A stretch of DNA of 64,000 nucleotides from Streptosporangium sp. NBC_01756 (GCF_035917975.1 NZ_CP109130.1:2914001-2978000); one strand, 5' to 3'. Positions 27,333-36,828 are shown, counted from the stretch's first letter. The notes: generated by a model not told the origin, from the letters alone. A program made the numbers and translations.

Positions 27333-28295
27333 TCAGGTCGCTCCGGTGAAGACGATCTTCCCGAACACGTCGCCCTCATGCAGGGCGGCGAACCCCTCGC
27401 GCGCCCCGGTCAGCGGGAGCGTCCGGTCGATCACCGGGCGGACACCGGTCTGCTCCATGAACCGGACCAGCCTGGCCAGCTGGTCGCGAGTGCCCATGGT
27501 TGAGCCGACCACGGAGAGCTGCAGGAAGAAGACCCGGTTCAGGTCGGCTGGCGGCACGGCGCCGCTGGTCGCGCCGGAGACCACGATCCGGCCGCCCGGA
27601 CGCAGCGACTTCAGCGAGTGGTCCCAGGTGGCCTGACCGACGGTCTCCATCACCGCGTCGACCCGCTCGGGCAGCCGGGCCCCGGTCTCGAAGACCTGGT
27701 CGGCGCCGAGGTCGAGGGCCCGCGCCCGCTTCTTCTCCGACCGGCTGGTGGCCCAGATCCGGTAGCCGCCCGCCCGGCCCAGGGCGATCAGCGCGGTGGC
27801 CACTCCGCCACCGGCCCCCTGGACCAGCACGGTCGAGCCCGGCTCCAGCTCCGCCTTGTCGAACAGCATCCGATAGGCGGTCAGCCACGCGGTGGGCAGG
27901 CAGGCCGCCTCCTCGAAACTCAGCGCGGCCGGCTTGGGCACCAGGTTGCGCCGGGGCACGGCCACCCGTTCGGCGAAGGTGCCGTCGTAGGTCTCCGACA
28001 GGAGGGAACGCCTGGGGTCCAGCGTCTCGTCGGCACCTTCGCCGATCACCGCGTGCACGATGACCTCGTTGCCGTCCTGGTCGACTCCGGCGGCGTCACA
28101 GCCGAGCACGATCGGCAGCCGGTCCTGGCGGATGCCCACGCCTTTGAGCGTCCACAGGTCGTGATGGTTGAGCCCGGTGGCCCGCACCGTGACGGTGGTC
28201 CAGCCGTCGGGGACCTCGGGCTCGGGGTGCTCACCGAGCGCGAGTCCGGCGAGCGGGTTGTCGGGATCGGTCTGGGTGGCGGTTACGGCGAACAT
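27333..28295 (-). CDS. Zinc-independent MDR-family alcohol dehydrogenase/quinone oxidoreductase
   Basis: A 320-residue medium-chain reductase: N-terminal GroES-like domain with NHHDLWTLKGVG, then LGCDAAGVD, then the Rossmann domain starting LEPGSTVLVQGAGGGVATALIALGRAGG. It lacks the zinc-binding Cys cluster of alcohol dehydrogenases, so it belongs with NADPH:quinone oxidoreductase-like members. It reduces a quinone, enone or similar compound in the cytoplasm. It faces the PadR operon tail to tail. The substrate is not predictable from sequence. Confidence 0.9.
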   Translation of the reverse strand: MFAVTATQTDPDNPLAGLALGEHPEPEVPDGWTTVTVRATGLNHHDLWTLKGVGIRQDRLPIVLGCDAAGVDQDGNEVIVHAVIGEGADETLDPRRSLLSETYDGTFAERVAVPRRNLVPKPAALSFEEAACLPTAWLTAYRMLFDKAELEPGSTVLVQGAGGGVATALIALGRAGGYRIWATSRSEKKRARALDLGADQVFETGARLPERVDAVMETVGQATWDHSLKSLRPGGRIVVSGATSGAVPPADLNRVFFLQLSVVGSTMGTRDQLARLVRFMEQTGVRPVIDRTLPLTGAREGFAALHEGDVFGKIVFTGAT

Positions 28296-28782
28296 GGCCG
28301 CACCCTACGCCTCCCCCGCGTGCTGACGCCGTAGGAGCCGCCGCCCTATTTCTGAGTGGCCCTTCCGCCGGACGGCCCCGCGGGCGGCGGCCGGTCGCCC
28401 GCGGGCCGGGGGCCGAGCGGCGCCGGTGAGATGTGGAGTCCGAAAGTCCACAGGCATGCGGAAACCCGGAGAGAACGCCGTTCGGTCCAATGACCGGGAG
28501 GTGTCGCAGTTATCCGAGGAACCGGTGGTAAGCACTGTTACCACTGTTGCCAGCCGTTGCCCGCGAGGTCGGCGAAGCCGCGCCAAAGCATGCTCTACCT
28601 GCTGAAATATCCATCCGTTAAATCATAACAATTGGTTATTCAAATAACAGGACGGCATCGGACGGAACCATTCCATATCCTTTCTCGTCAGTTAATCGCC
28701 GACATCTTGATCGATTCAGTAACGTTCCGATCGTTTTCCCGGCAAGGGATGTCCCGTCCCCGCCGAGAACGAAAGGAGCCCC
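28296..28782 (+). other. Divergent intergenic region before the first secreted protease
   Basis: 487 bases between the oxidoreductase start (minus strand) and the protease start. The right half is clearly lower in GC, as are the leaders of the other protease genes. CAGTAACG at about 28717-28724 recurs as TAGTAACG about 140 bases before the second protease and may be a shared regulatory element. AACGAAAGGAGC is the ribosome site for the gene at 28783. No small gene was convincing. Confidence 0.45.
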
Positions 28783-29898
28783 ATGAATTCCCGAGCACGG
28801 CGCCTCACGATCCCCCTCACCGGCGTTCTCATGATCGCCGGAGTGATCGGCGCCACCACCGGTGCCGACGCCGGCACCGCCCCCGACGACGTGGTCAGTT
28901 CGGCCGCTTCGGAGACCCCCGCCGAGGCCACCTCCTTCTGGTCGCCCGAGCGGATGCGCAAGGCCACCGACGTGACCGACGGCCTCGACCTCGGCGTCAA
29001 GGGCGGCACGGCCGCCACCACGACCGGCCCCGACGGCAAGGCCGGGGCGGTCGCACCGACCGGAGCCGGGGGTGCCACGTCGGCCAAGGGCAAGCAGGTC
29101 AACCTGCCCAACACCGTCGGCCGGATCTTCTTCACCCTGCCCGGCGCCAACCCGCTGGCCCCGGCGAGCTGGAAGTACTGCTCCGGCAGCTCCATCCAGG
29201 GCAAGTACCGCAACCTGGTCGCCACCTCGGCGCACTGCGTCTACGACGTGAAGACCAACCAGTTCTACGACAACTGGGTCTTCATCCCGTCCTACTGGGA
29301 CGGTGACCAGGCGTGGAACGGCAAGAACCCCTATGGCGTCTACGCCGCCAAGTGGTTCAACGCGCACGACGACTTCGTGGTGCGGGAGGATTACGACTAC
29401 GACTACGCCTTCGTCAACGTCGGCTCCGGCTCCAAGGTGAGCTGGGAGAAGGGCGCAGGCGGCACGTGGAAGCCGATCGTCAAGAACGTCGGTCGGCTCG
29501 GTGAGAACGTCGGCGGCCAGGGCTTCGCCTGGAACCAGAAGGTCAAGAGCGCGGTCTTCTCCTTCGGCTACCCGGCCGGCCCACACCCCGACGGGGACAA
29601 GCCCTTCACCGGCCGCACCATGAAGTGGTGCTACGGCACGACCGGCGCCATGCCGGCCGCCCCGAAGTACAACCTCCAGGAGCACATCGGCTTCAAGTGC
29701 GCCTTCACCTCGGGCGCGAGCGGCGGCCCCTGGCTGCTGAAGTACAAGAACTCCAGCCGGACCGGCTACCTCAACGGCGTCAACAGCGTCACGTGGGACA
29801 CCGACAAGAACGACCGCTACGACAAGGTCTCCTCGCCGTACTTCAACGGCGACACCTACCAGGTCTACAAGGTCGCGGCCAACCGCTGGACCAAGTGA
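28783..29898 (+). CDS. Secreted trypsin-fold serine protease, paralogue 1
   Basis: A 371-residue protein with a signal peptide (RRLTIPLTGVLMIAGVIGAT, cleavage near DAGTA) and a Thr/Ala/Gly-rich pro-segment to ~115. The catalytic triad fits the S1 chymotrypsin fold: His151 in TSAHCVYD, Asp207 in DYDYAFVNV and Ser313 in SGASGGPW. Cys residues beside the His and before the Ser suggest disulfides. The conserved block GGQGFAWNQKVKSAVFSFGYPAGPHPDG is shared with the next three genes. It is probably an extracellular endopeptidase of the glutamyl-endopeptidase/trypsin-like group; specificity is unknown. It is the shortest, uninserted form of the array. Confidence 0.9.
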   Translation: MNSRARRLTIPLTGVLMIAGVIGATTGADAGTAPDDVVSSAASETPAEATSFWSPERMRKATDVTDGLDLGVKGGTAATTTGPDGKAGAVAPTGAGGATSAKGKQVNLPNTVGRIFFTLPGANPLAPASWKYCSGSSIQGKYRNLVATSAHCVYDVKTNQFYDNWVFIPSYWDGDQAWNGKNPYGVYAAKWFNAHDDFVVREDYDYDYAFVNVGSGSKVSWEKGAGGTWKPIVKNVGRLGENVGGQGFAWNQKVKSAVFSFGYPAGPHPDGDKPFTGRTMKWCYGTTGAMPAAPKYNLQEHIGFKCAFTSGASGGPWLLKYKNSSRTGYLNGVNSVTWDTDKNDRYDKVSSPYFNGDTYQVYKVAANRWTK

Positions 29899-29946
29899 CC
29901 GCACCCCATCGGCCGGCCGCCGGAACGTCCGGCCGGCCGGCCTGAC

Positions 29947-29978
29947 GAGGGGTCCGGCCCTCCGCGGCCGGACCCCTC
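29947..29978 (+). terminator. Hairpin terminator after protease 1
   Basis: Arms GAGGGGTCCGGCC (29947-29959) and GGCCGGACCCCTC (29966-29978) form a perfect 13-bp stem. A second GC-rich inverted repeat built on CCGGCCGG precedes it (about 29911-29942). The 316-base gap to the next protease otherwise holds a low-GC leader (29990-30214) with TAGTAACG near 30076 and no gene. Confidence 0.8.
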
Positions 29979-30214
29979 CGTTCCCACAGGTCAGGGCCGT
30001 CTACGGCAGACATACGGAGAACCGGCCGAACAGAGTTAGATCAGACGTTGATCTTGAAAGTTCGGTTCCATGGTTTTAGTAACGAAAATATAACGGTCCA
30101 CTCGTATGCCCGATTTAGCGCCCTTTAACCGTTCTTTGCCTAGTACGGTCTCCACTTGTCTCTTTACGTATGCGTGGGCCGTCCCGAGCGGCCCGCGGCA
30201 AAGAAGGAGCTAGA

Positions 30215-31771
30215 TTGAACTCCCGAGCCAAGCGCCTGGTCCTCCCTCTCGGTGGTGCCCTCGTGGCCACCACCATGATCGGCGCACCCCTCGCCGGCGT
30301 GGCTCAGGCCGCGCCCGCGCCCGACGTCAAGTCGTCGGCGCTCACCTCCTCCGGTAACGCGAAGGCCATCGCGGGCTACTGGAACTCCACCAAGCTCAAG
30401 TCGGCGAAGAGCTACGTCAGCGACTCCACCGTCTCCGCCAAGCTGTCGAAGACCGGCGCCGCCAAGGCCGCCGCCGACGGCAAGCCGGGTGTCGTCGCCC
30501 CGACCGGCGAGGGCGGCAAGTCCGCCGGCCAGTCCAAGAACCTGAACCTGCCGATCACCACGGGCAGGGTCTTCTTCGTCGACGGCAAGGGCCAGGAGCG
30601 CTACTGCTCCGGCACCTCGGTGCAGTCGAAGTACCGCAACCTGGTCGCCACCGCGGGCCACTGCGTCTACGACACCGACACGAACAAGCCGTTCGACAAC
30701 TTCGTGTTCATCCCCGGTTACTACCAGGGCAAGGCTCCCTGGGGCATCTACGTCGGCGCCAAGGTCAACACCCACGACGACTTCACCGTCTACGAGGACT
30801 ACGACTACGACTACGCCTTCGTCAACGTCTACGACGGCATCAAGCAGCAGGCCGAGAAGGAAGTCGACTACAAGACCTACAAGGCGCACGTCGACAAGGG
30901 CGGCGCGGGCCGCGAGGACGCCAGGACCGTCGACCACGCGACCTATGACGCGTGGACCAAGAAGGGCGGCCTCGGCAAGGTCGAGGGCGTCGACAAGGAA
31001 GATCAGGTCGGCCCGCAGTACAAGGGCGCGTTCGCCGTCGCCGTCGAAACCGGTAAGTCCGACTGGGACAAGGCCTCCGGCAAGGTGTACGGCCTGCACG
31101 ACGACAAGGTCACCCTCGGCGGCCGGACCCTGGACCAGGCGGACTGGCCCCGGAGCGGCTCCAAGTTGGAGCCCCGCGTTGAGCATGTCACCAAGACCGA
31201 GTACGACGCCTACAAGGGCCCCGGCTACAAGAAGATCGACTCTCGCGGCAACTACACCATCACCAGCTACTACCTGGTGAAGTACATCGCGAAGACCTCC
31301 TCCGCCAAGTACGTGATCTTCCGTTACTACATCACTTTCGTGACCTCTGCCGGCCGTCTCGGCGACAACGTCGGCGGCCAGGGCTTCAGCTGGAACCAGA
31401 AGCTCGGCAAGAAGGTCTTCACCTTCGGCTACCCGACCGGGGCCCACCCCGACGGCGACCGCCCGTACTCCGGTCAGACCATGAAGTGGTGCTACGGCAC
31501 GACCACCGCCGCGCCCGTCGTCTCGGCGTTCAAGGCCGAGGAGCAGCAGGCGATCAAGTGCGCCTTCACCCCCGGCGCCAGCGGCGGCCCCTTCCTGCTG
31601 CAGTACAAGAGCAGCAAGCGGACCGGCTACCTCAACGGTGTCGTGAGCCTGACGCTCGACAGCGACAAGAACAACCGCTACGACCGGGTCACCACCCCCT
31701 ACTTCAACGGTGACACCTACGGCATCTACAAGCACGCCGCCAACCTCTGGACCGGGAAGCTCCCCTCCTGA
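30215..31771 (+). CDS. Secreted trypsin-fold serine protease, paralogue 2, with ~150-residue insertion
   Basis: A 518-residue protein starting at TTG 30215, with AAGGAGC just upstream. The signal peptide (KRLVLPLGGALVATTMIG, cleavage near AQAAPA) is followed by a pro-segment. The triad is intact: His149 (TAGHCVYD), Asp199 (DYDYAFVNVYDG) and Ser456 (PGASGGPF). Compared with paralogue 1, about 150 residues are inserted between the Asp and Ser. This Lys/Asp/Tyr-rich segment contains 'DYKTYKAHV' and 'DHATYDAWT' type repeats. The insertion lies next to the active-site cleft and may control substrate access or bind a partner. The GGQGFSWNQK...GYPTGAHPDGD block is kept. Confidence 0.9.
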   Translation: MNSRAKRLVLPLGGALVATTMIGAPLAGVAQAAPAPDVKSSALTSSGNAKAIAGYWNSTKLKSAKSYVSDSTVSAKLSKTGAAKAAADGKPGVVAPTGEGGKSAGQSKNLNLPITTGRVFFVDGKGQERYCSGTSVQSKYRNLVATAGHCVYDTDTNKPFDNFVFIPGYYQGKAPWGIYVGAKVNTHDDFTVYEDYDYDYAFVNVYDGIKQQAEKEVDYKTYKAHVDKGGAGREDARTVDHATYDAWTKKGGLGKVEGVDKEDQVGPQYKGAFAVAVETGKSDWDKASGKVYGLHDDKVTLGGRTLDQADWPRSGSKLEPRVEHVTKTEYDAYKGPGYKKIDSRGNYTITSYYLVKYIAKTSSAKYVIFRYYITFVTSAGRLGDNVGGQGFSWNQKLGKKVFTFGYPTGAHPDGDRPYSGQTMKWCYGTTTAAPVVSAFKAEEQQAIKCAFTPGASGGPFLLQYKSSKRTGYLNGVVSLTLDSDKNNRYDRVTTPYFNGDTYGIYKHAANLWTGKLPS

Positions 31772-31791
31772 GGCACGGACGTCGTGAGCAC

Positions 31792-31820
31792 GGAGGGGCC
31801 CCCACCACGGGGGCCCCTCC
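31792..31820 (+). terminator. Hairpin terminator after protease 2
   Basis: Arms GGAGGGGCCCCC (31792-31803) and GGGGGCCCCTCC (31809-31820) form a perfect 12-bp stem with a 5-base loop, 20 bases after the stop. A short T-run (CTTTG) follows. The third protease therefore has its own promoter in the low-GC stretch 31840-31970. Confidence 0.85.
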
Positions 31821-31978
31821 CCGCTTTGACGGGGTACTTATGCCTTGTAGGACAGTCTTCATCGGATAACGGTGTATAGCAGACTGACTAACTGAGCTGC
31901 CCAAAACCCAGTTGATCTGGAAAAATAACCTCCTGTATCCCCTGTTCACCTCCTGAGCCCCCGAAGGAAACGGCCCTC

Positions 31979-33178
31979 ATGTCCCCCCGCGTACGGCGGT
32001 TCGCGACCACCCTCGGCGCCCTCGTCGCCAGTGGTGTGCTCGCGCTGTCCGCATTCGCCGGGGCCGCCGGGGCCGACACCACCTACTTCTACGGGGTGCC
32101 CAACAGCATCACCTCCATCACGCTCACCAAGTCGAGCGCGGAGATGAAGCAGATCGCGGCGTACTGGAATCCGAACAGGATCAAGGAGGCGCAGGACAAC
32201 ACACCCGCCTCGTTCGGCAAGCCCACCAACGGCAGCACCTCGTCGGCACCCGCCTCGCCCACCCCTACCAGCACCGCCACCAGCACCGCCACCGGCGCTG
32301 CCACCACCGCGGCCGCAGGCGGCGAGGCCACGACCGCCACCGTCGTCCCCGCCCTGGCGTACGGCAGCGCTGCCACGTCCTCCACGACCGTCCTGCCCAC
32401 CCTCCCTCGGAAGGCACCCCCGGCCGCCGGCAACTCCCCGATAACCGTCGGGAAGGTGTTCTTCAGCATCGGCGGCAAGGACTACTGGTGCTCCGCCTCG
32501 GCGGTGGCGTCCAAGAGCCGGAGTCTGGTCGCCACGGCCGGGCACTGCGCCTACGACGCCAAACTGGGCAGGCACGCCGACCACTGGATCTTCATTCCGG
32601 GCTATGACCGGGGCAACACCCCGTACGGGATCTACGTCGGCCACTCGCTCAACCTGCACGAGGACTTCGTCGGCCGAGGCGACTACGACTACGACTACGC
32701 CTTCGTCAACGTGCACGACGGCTTCAAGTGGAAGCCGGGCAAGACCGCGGGCAGCTACGAGATGGAGTCCATGGGCAGCCTGGAGGACAACGTCGGCGGG
32801 CAGGGCCTGGTGGTCAACCGCGGCATCAACCAGTCCACCCTCGCCTTCGGCTACCCCGCCGCGCCCCAGATCGACGGCAGCAGGCCGTACGACGGCCAGA
32901 AGCTGAGGTCGTGCGTCGGACGCACCAAGCGGAGGACCGCCCCCACCTACCTGGTGCAGCTGGGCATCGCACTCAACTGCCAGTTCACCGGCGGGGCGAG
33001 CGGCGGCCCCTGGCTGGTCAACTACAACCCCGGCAACGGCCTGGGCTACCTCAACGGTGTCAACAGCTTCGCCTGGGACACCGACGTCGACCGGAAGTAC
33101 GACCTGATCTCCTCGCCGTACTTCATCGCGTCCACCTACAACGTCTACCGGTGGGCGGACAGCCAGCAGGCGAAATGA
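31979..33178 (+). CDS. Secreted trypsin-fold serine protease, paralogue 3
   Basis: A 399-residue protein with signal peptide (RRFATTLGALVASGVLALSA, cleavage near AAGADT). A long Ser/Thr/Ala/Pro linker (~75-150), probably flexible and perhaps glycosylated, precedes the protease. The triad is intact: His189 (TAGHCAYD), Asp239 (DYDYAFVNVHDG) and Ser341 (GGASGGPW). It has no insertion, like paralogue 1, but the region around GYPAAPQIDG is more diverged. AAGGAAACGG precedes the ATG. It ends in the typical YLNGVNSFAWDTD...YFIASTYNVYRW block shared by the array. Confidence 0.9.
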   Translation: MSPRVRRFATTLGALVASGVLALSAFAGAAGADTTYFYGVPNSITSITLTKSSAEMKQIAAYWNPNRIKEAQDNTPASFGKPTNGSTSSAPASPTPTSTATSTATGAATTAAAGGEATTATVVPALAYGSAATSSTTVLPTLPRKAPPAAGNSPITVGKVFFSIGGKDYWCSASAVASKSRSLVATAGHCAYDAKLGRHADHWIFIPGYDRGNTPYGIYVGHSLNLHEDFVGRGDYDYDYAFVNVHDGFKWKPGKTAGSYEMESMGSLEDNVGGQGLVVNRGINQSTLAFGYPAAPQIDGSRPYDGQKLRSCVGRTKRRTAPTYLVQLGIALNCQFTGGASGGPWLVNYNPGNGLGYLNGVNSFAWDTDVDRKYDLISSPYFIASTYNVYRWADSQQAK

Positions 33179-33778
33179 CCTCCTGAAGACCATTCGGCCC
33201 CGGAAGAGAGGGCCGGACCTCCTTCTCACACCCACGGGACCCGGCAGCTGCCAGGTCCCGTGCGCATTTCCGGGGTCATGGCGGTGCGACGGCCGCCAGG
33301 GGAGCTGTCGGCCTCACTCCGAGGCGTTCCCTCGCCGGGTCCGGAGATCTTCGCCGGCCGGATGTGCGGCCTTCCAGAGGCATACAGCCCCTGATTTCAC
33401 GGCCTTTCGGGGCGCTGGAAGCCCTGACTCGGCGGTGGATCGTGCGCGTTAGACGTGACTTCGGCCGGATCGGTGCCATTGATCTCGTGTGATCTGCGTC
33501 ACATCGCCTTGGTGACCGAACGTACCGGGGCACTCACACCACATCGGTCACATTTACAACAGCCTTACGCCCATCTGCGGAAACGCGGCCCTTCGCCTTC
33601 AATCGCGACAAGGGCTGCACGGCTATTCAAACATCACGGAAGAGTCACGGCCGGGCGCATGGGGTTCTTACCCACCAAAGCGGCTTCGATTCTCAAGATC
33701 CGCACTGTATGTTTCTGGCTATCCCTTTACTGACGCATGGGACGCAAGAAGCGTTCCACATCAGACCAAGGAGTTACC
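33179..33778 (+). other. 600-base intergenic region before paralogue 4
   Basis: A hairpin with arms CACGGGACC (33233-33241) and GGTCCCGTG (33254-33262) probably terminates paralogue 3. The following ~500 bases have no convincing ORF on either strand and become lower in GC toward the next gene, as in the other leaders. The TTG start of paralogue 4 has CAAGGAG before it. No known riboswitch was recognised. Confidence 0.5.
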
Positions 33779-35308
33779 TTGAAGCGCATCCTCCTCCCCG
33801 CCGGTGGCGCCATCCTCGCCACCGGTCTGCTGGCCGCCGGCCTGGCCGGTACCGCCCACGCCAACCCGGACTGGGCCTCTGACACGATGGCCAAGGACGC
33901 TCCGGCCGCTGTTGACGTCGCCAACTTCTGGCTCGGCATCAACGGCAAGTCCAACAACCTGGCCGCGGCCACGTCCTACAACGTCGAGACCTCGGCGGCC
34001 TCGGGCCTGAAGGCCAGCGGCGGTTACACCCCCGATGGCAAGCCCGGCTCGGTCCTCCCCACCGGTGAGGGCAAGACCACCACCTCCGTGGTGAAGAACA
34101 TCAACCTGCCGCGCACCATCGGCAAGGTGTTCTTCGAGACCGCCGGCGGCGACCTGAAGTGGTGCTCCGCCACCTCGATCCAGTCGAAGTACCACAACCT
34201 GGTCGCCACGGCCGGCCACTGTGTCTACGACGACAAGAAGAACGCCAGCGTCATGGACAAGTGGGTCTTCGTGCCCGCTTACTACCAGGGCAAGACCCCT
34301 TACGGCATCTACGTCGGTAAGACGGCCTACACCCACTATGACTACAGCGTCTTCAACGACCGCGACCGCGACTACGCGTTCGTGACCGTGTACAACGGCA
34401 TCCAGGTCGGTGGCGGCTCCTCCAAGGAAGTCTCGAAGGCTGACTACGACAAGTTCACCGGTCGTAAGGAAGTCAAGAAGGTCGAGATCACCAAGGAAGA
34501 GTTCCACAAGTGCAAGGTGAACCTCGGTGACTGCTTCGCCGAGGGCTCGAAGACCGACCCCCAGGTCTCCGGTCCGGACTACCCCGGTGCGGTGCTTGAG
34601 CGTGTCGAGGTCACCGAGGCTGCCTACAAGGCCGCCAAGACCGGCCCCGGCAACGGCAACAAGATCGGCGAGCCGGTCATCGAGCAGCTGACCTACGCCG
34701 AGGCTCTGGCCTACCTGGAGAACCACAAGAAGGACCCGGCCAAGTTCCCCGGCACGGTCAACGTCGACAAGCAGACCAACGCTTTCGTCACCCACTACTA
34801 CGTGCAGAAGTGGGTCAAGCCGGGCACGGACAAGAAGTTCTACAAGAACGTCTACGTCGTCATTGATGGCTACATCAAGGACACCGGCGCGCTCGGCAAC
34901 GCCGTTGGCGGCCAGGGCTTCACCTGGAACCAGAAGACCGGCCAGACCGTGTTCGTCTTCGGTTACCCGGCGGGCCCGCACCCCGACGGCAACAAGGCCT
35001 ACACCGGCGTTACGCCGAAGTGGTGCTACGGCAAGACCTCCGGCAAGGTGTACATCTCCGCGGCCGAGAAGGTCGAGGAGCACGTTGGCCTCAAGTGCTC
35101 GATGACCGAGGGTGCCGACGGCGCCCCCTGGCTCGTCAAGTACAACAACAGCAAGCGTCTTGGCTACGTCAACGGCGTGACCAGCCTGTTCGGCGACCAG
35201 GACAAGAACGGTCGCTACGACCTCAGCACCTCCGCCTACTTCGATGGCGAGACCGCTGCGGTTTACAACCAGGCTGCTGCTGTGTGGTCCGGCTCGATCG
35301 TCAAGTAG
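33779..35308 (+). CDS. Secreted trypsin-fold pseudo-protease, paralogue 4 (catalytic Ser replaced by Asp)
   Basis: A 509-residue protein with signal peptide (KRILLPAGGAILATGLLAAG, cleavage near AHANPD). The fold and two triad residues are kept: His147 (TAGHCVYD) and Asp198 (DRDYAFVTV). The serine motif, however, reads EGADGAPW with Asp447 where paralogues have Ser in GASGGPW, and the oxyanion glycine pattern is altered too. It should not be a serine protease. As in paralogue 2, ~150 residues are inserted between the Asp and Ser positions, but the sequence differs (KEVSKADYDKFTG, KEEFHKCKVNLGDC, with an extra Cys pair). Codon use is strongly biased with many Lys codons AAG, suggesting high expression. 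It may be a binding or decoy protein, inferred only. Confidence 0.9.
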   Translation: MKRILLPAGGAILATGLLAAGLAGTAHANPDWASDTMAKDAPAAVDVANFWLGINGKSNNLAAATSYNVETSAASGLKASGGYTPDGKPGSVLPTGEGKTTTSVVKNINLPRTIGKVFFETAGGDLKWCSATSIQSKYHNLVATAGHCVYDDKKNASVMDKWVFVPAYYQGKTPYGIYVGKTAYTHYDYSVFNDRDRDYAFVTVYNGIQVGGGSSKEVSKADYDKFTGRKEVKKVEITKEEFHKCKVNLGDCFAEGSKTDPQVSGPDYPGAVLERVEVTEAAYKAAKTGPGNGNKIGEPVIEQLTYAEALAYLENHKKDPAKFPGTVNVDKQTNAFVTHYYVQKWVKPGTDKKFYKNVYVVIDGYIKDTGALGNAVGGQGFTWNQKTGQTVFVFGYPAGPHPDGNKAYTGVTPKWCYGKTSGKVYISAAEKVEEHVGLKCSMTEGADGAPWLVKYNNSKRLGYVNGVTSLFGDQDKNGRYDLSTSAYFDGETAAVYNQAAAVWSGSIVK

Positions 35309-35360
35309 TCTTGATGATCAGCTGAGTCCGGGGTCCAAACCCGAACTCACCCTGCTTCAC

Positions 35361-35392
35361 CCGAAGGGCCCGGCTCGCGCCGGGCCCTTCGG
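35361..35392 (+). terminator. Intrinsic terminator after paralogue 4
   Basis: Arms CCGAAGGGCCCGGC (35361-35374) and GCCGGGCCCTTCGG (35379-35392) make a perfect 14-bp stem with a TCGC loop followed by CCTTTTG. It is the strongest terminator in the window and lies between the protease array and a convergent regulator gene. Confidence 0.92.
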
Positions 35393-35469
35393 CCTTTTGT
35401 CCGGGACTTTCTCCCGCATCCTCGGAAAACGTCAGATTTCCCAGGAGCGTCAGCTCCTCCCGGAGAACA

Positions 35470-36828
35470 TCAGGCGATGCTGAGCTCCCGGCTCCGCTCC
35501 TTCAGCTCCACCACGGCCGGCTCACCCGCGAAGGGGTCCAGCCGCCGCCGCAGGTCCGCCACGTACGACTGGGTGCGGACCGACTGCAGGCCCCCCGCCA
35601 GATCCAGCGCCTGGCCCGCCGCCGCGCAGGCCCGCTCCAGCTCACCGCACTGGAGCAGCCCCGCCGAGAGCAGCGACAGGTTGAACATCCGCCCACGGAC
35701 ATAGCGCCCGTCCATGTCCAGCGACCGCGTCGCATACCGTACGGCCCCCGGCCCGTCGCCCAGGTCGCGGAAGCAGTGCGCGAACTTGGCCGACAGGTAG
35801 GCCTCGTCGAAGTAGGCGATCCAGTCGGGCTCGTCGCCGCTCGCCCGCCGGTCGAAGGCCAGCTCCGCCTCGTGCAGGGAGTCCGCACAGGCGGCCCGGT
35901 CGTCCATCAGGGCGTGCGCGTGGCCCTCCAGCACGTGCGCCTCGGCCAGCAGCGCGAAGACGCCGGCCCGCCGGGCCGAGAGCTGGGCGGCCCTCGCCAG
36001 GTCGAGGGCGTGTGCGGGCTGTCCGATGTACAGGGCCTGGTGGCTCATCCCCGCGAGGATCTCCCCGCCGAACCCGTGGTCCTCCGCTCCCCTGGCCAAC
36101 CGGAGCGCCTGGATCAGGTAGCGCTGGGCCAGGCCGTGCTGCTCCAGGTCGTAGGCCATCCACCCGGCCAGCCGGGTCAGCTCGGCCGCCGCGGACGCCA
36201 GCAGCCTGCCGGTGTTCCCGCTGTAGGAGCCGTCGCTGAGCAGCGGCGCGACCGCCGTGTCCAGATATTTCACCACCGCCGAGCGGACCCTGCCGCCGCC
36301 GAACCTGTTGTCCAGCTCGCCGAAGGACCGGGTCACCTCCCGGATCGCGGCGATGTCGGCCATGCCCACCCGCCGGGCGCCGCCCGCGGCGGGACGGCTC
36401 TCCAGGGGGAGGGTCAGCCAGCGCAGGGCACCGGTGGAGCCGGCCCCGACCGCGAAGGTCGAGTCGATCAGGAACCTGCGTCTCTCAACGTCTCCCCGCC
36501 ACAGTGCCGTCACGGTCGCGATGCCCTCCTGCCATGTGTGGGTGAACTCCTGTCCGAGGTCGAGAGAGGTCGGGACGACCGGCAGGCCGAGGTCCTCCGA
36601 GCTGACCGACCTGCCGAGCCGGAGCGCGAAGATCTCTGCGAGCAGTCCGGGGACCGGATCTCTCGGCCGCTGGCCGCCGATCCAGCGGAGGACGGAACTG
36701 TGGTCGTACTTCAGGCCCGGGAGGCCCCGGGAGACACCGAGATCGTTGATCTTGCGGGACAGTCCCTTGTGGGTGAAACCCGCTTCGGCGATGAGCCGCT
36801 GGAGTAATCGGTTGGGTTCGCGTTTCAT
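35470..36828 (-). CDS. Helix-turn-helix regulator with TPR-like repeats
   Basis: A 452-residue protein. ATG at 36826-36828 is preceded by GATAGGAA; the frame is open further upstream but without a good site. The N-terminus (LLQRLIAEAGFTHKGLSRKI, then DHSSVLRWIGGQRPRDPVP) is an XRE-like DNA-binding domain seen in Streptomyces-type developmental regulators. Residues ~150-450 are TPR-like helical repeats (AAQLSARRAGVFALLAEAHV, then ALMDDRAACADSLHEAELAF). It is convergent to the protease array. A role in development or secondary metabolism is likely by family, but the target is unknown. Confidence 0.85.
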   Translation of the reverse strand: MKREPNRLLQRLIAEAGFTHKGLSRKINDLGVSRGLPGLKYDHSSVLRWIGGQRPRDPVPGLLAEIFALRLGRSVSSEDLGLPVVPTSLDLGQEFTHTWQEGIATVTALWRGDVERRRFLIDSTFAVGAGSTGALRWLTLPLESRPAAGGARRVGMADIAAIREVTRSFGELDNRFGGGRVRSAVVKYLDTAVAPLLSDGSYSGNTGRLLASAAAELTRLAGWMAYDLEQHGLAQRYLIQALRLARGAEDHGFGGEILAGMSHQALYIGQPAHALDLARAAQLSARRAGVFALLAEAHVLEGHAHALMDDRAACADSLHEAELAFDRRASGDEPDWIAYFDEAYLSAKFAHCFRDLGDGPGAVRYATRSLDMDGRYVRGRMFNLSLLSAGLLQCGELERACAAAGQALDLAGGLQSVRTQSYVADLRRRLDPFAGEPAVVELKERSRELSIA

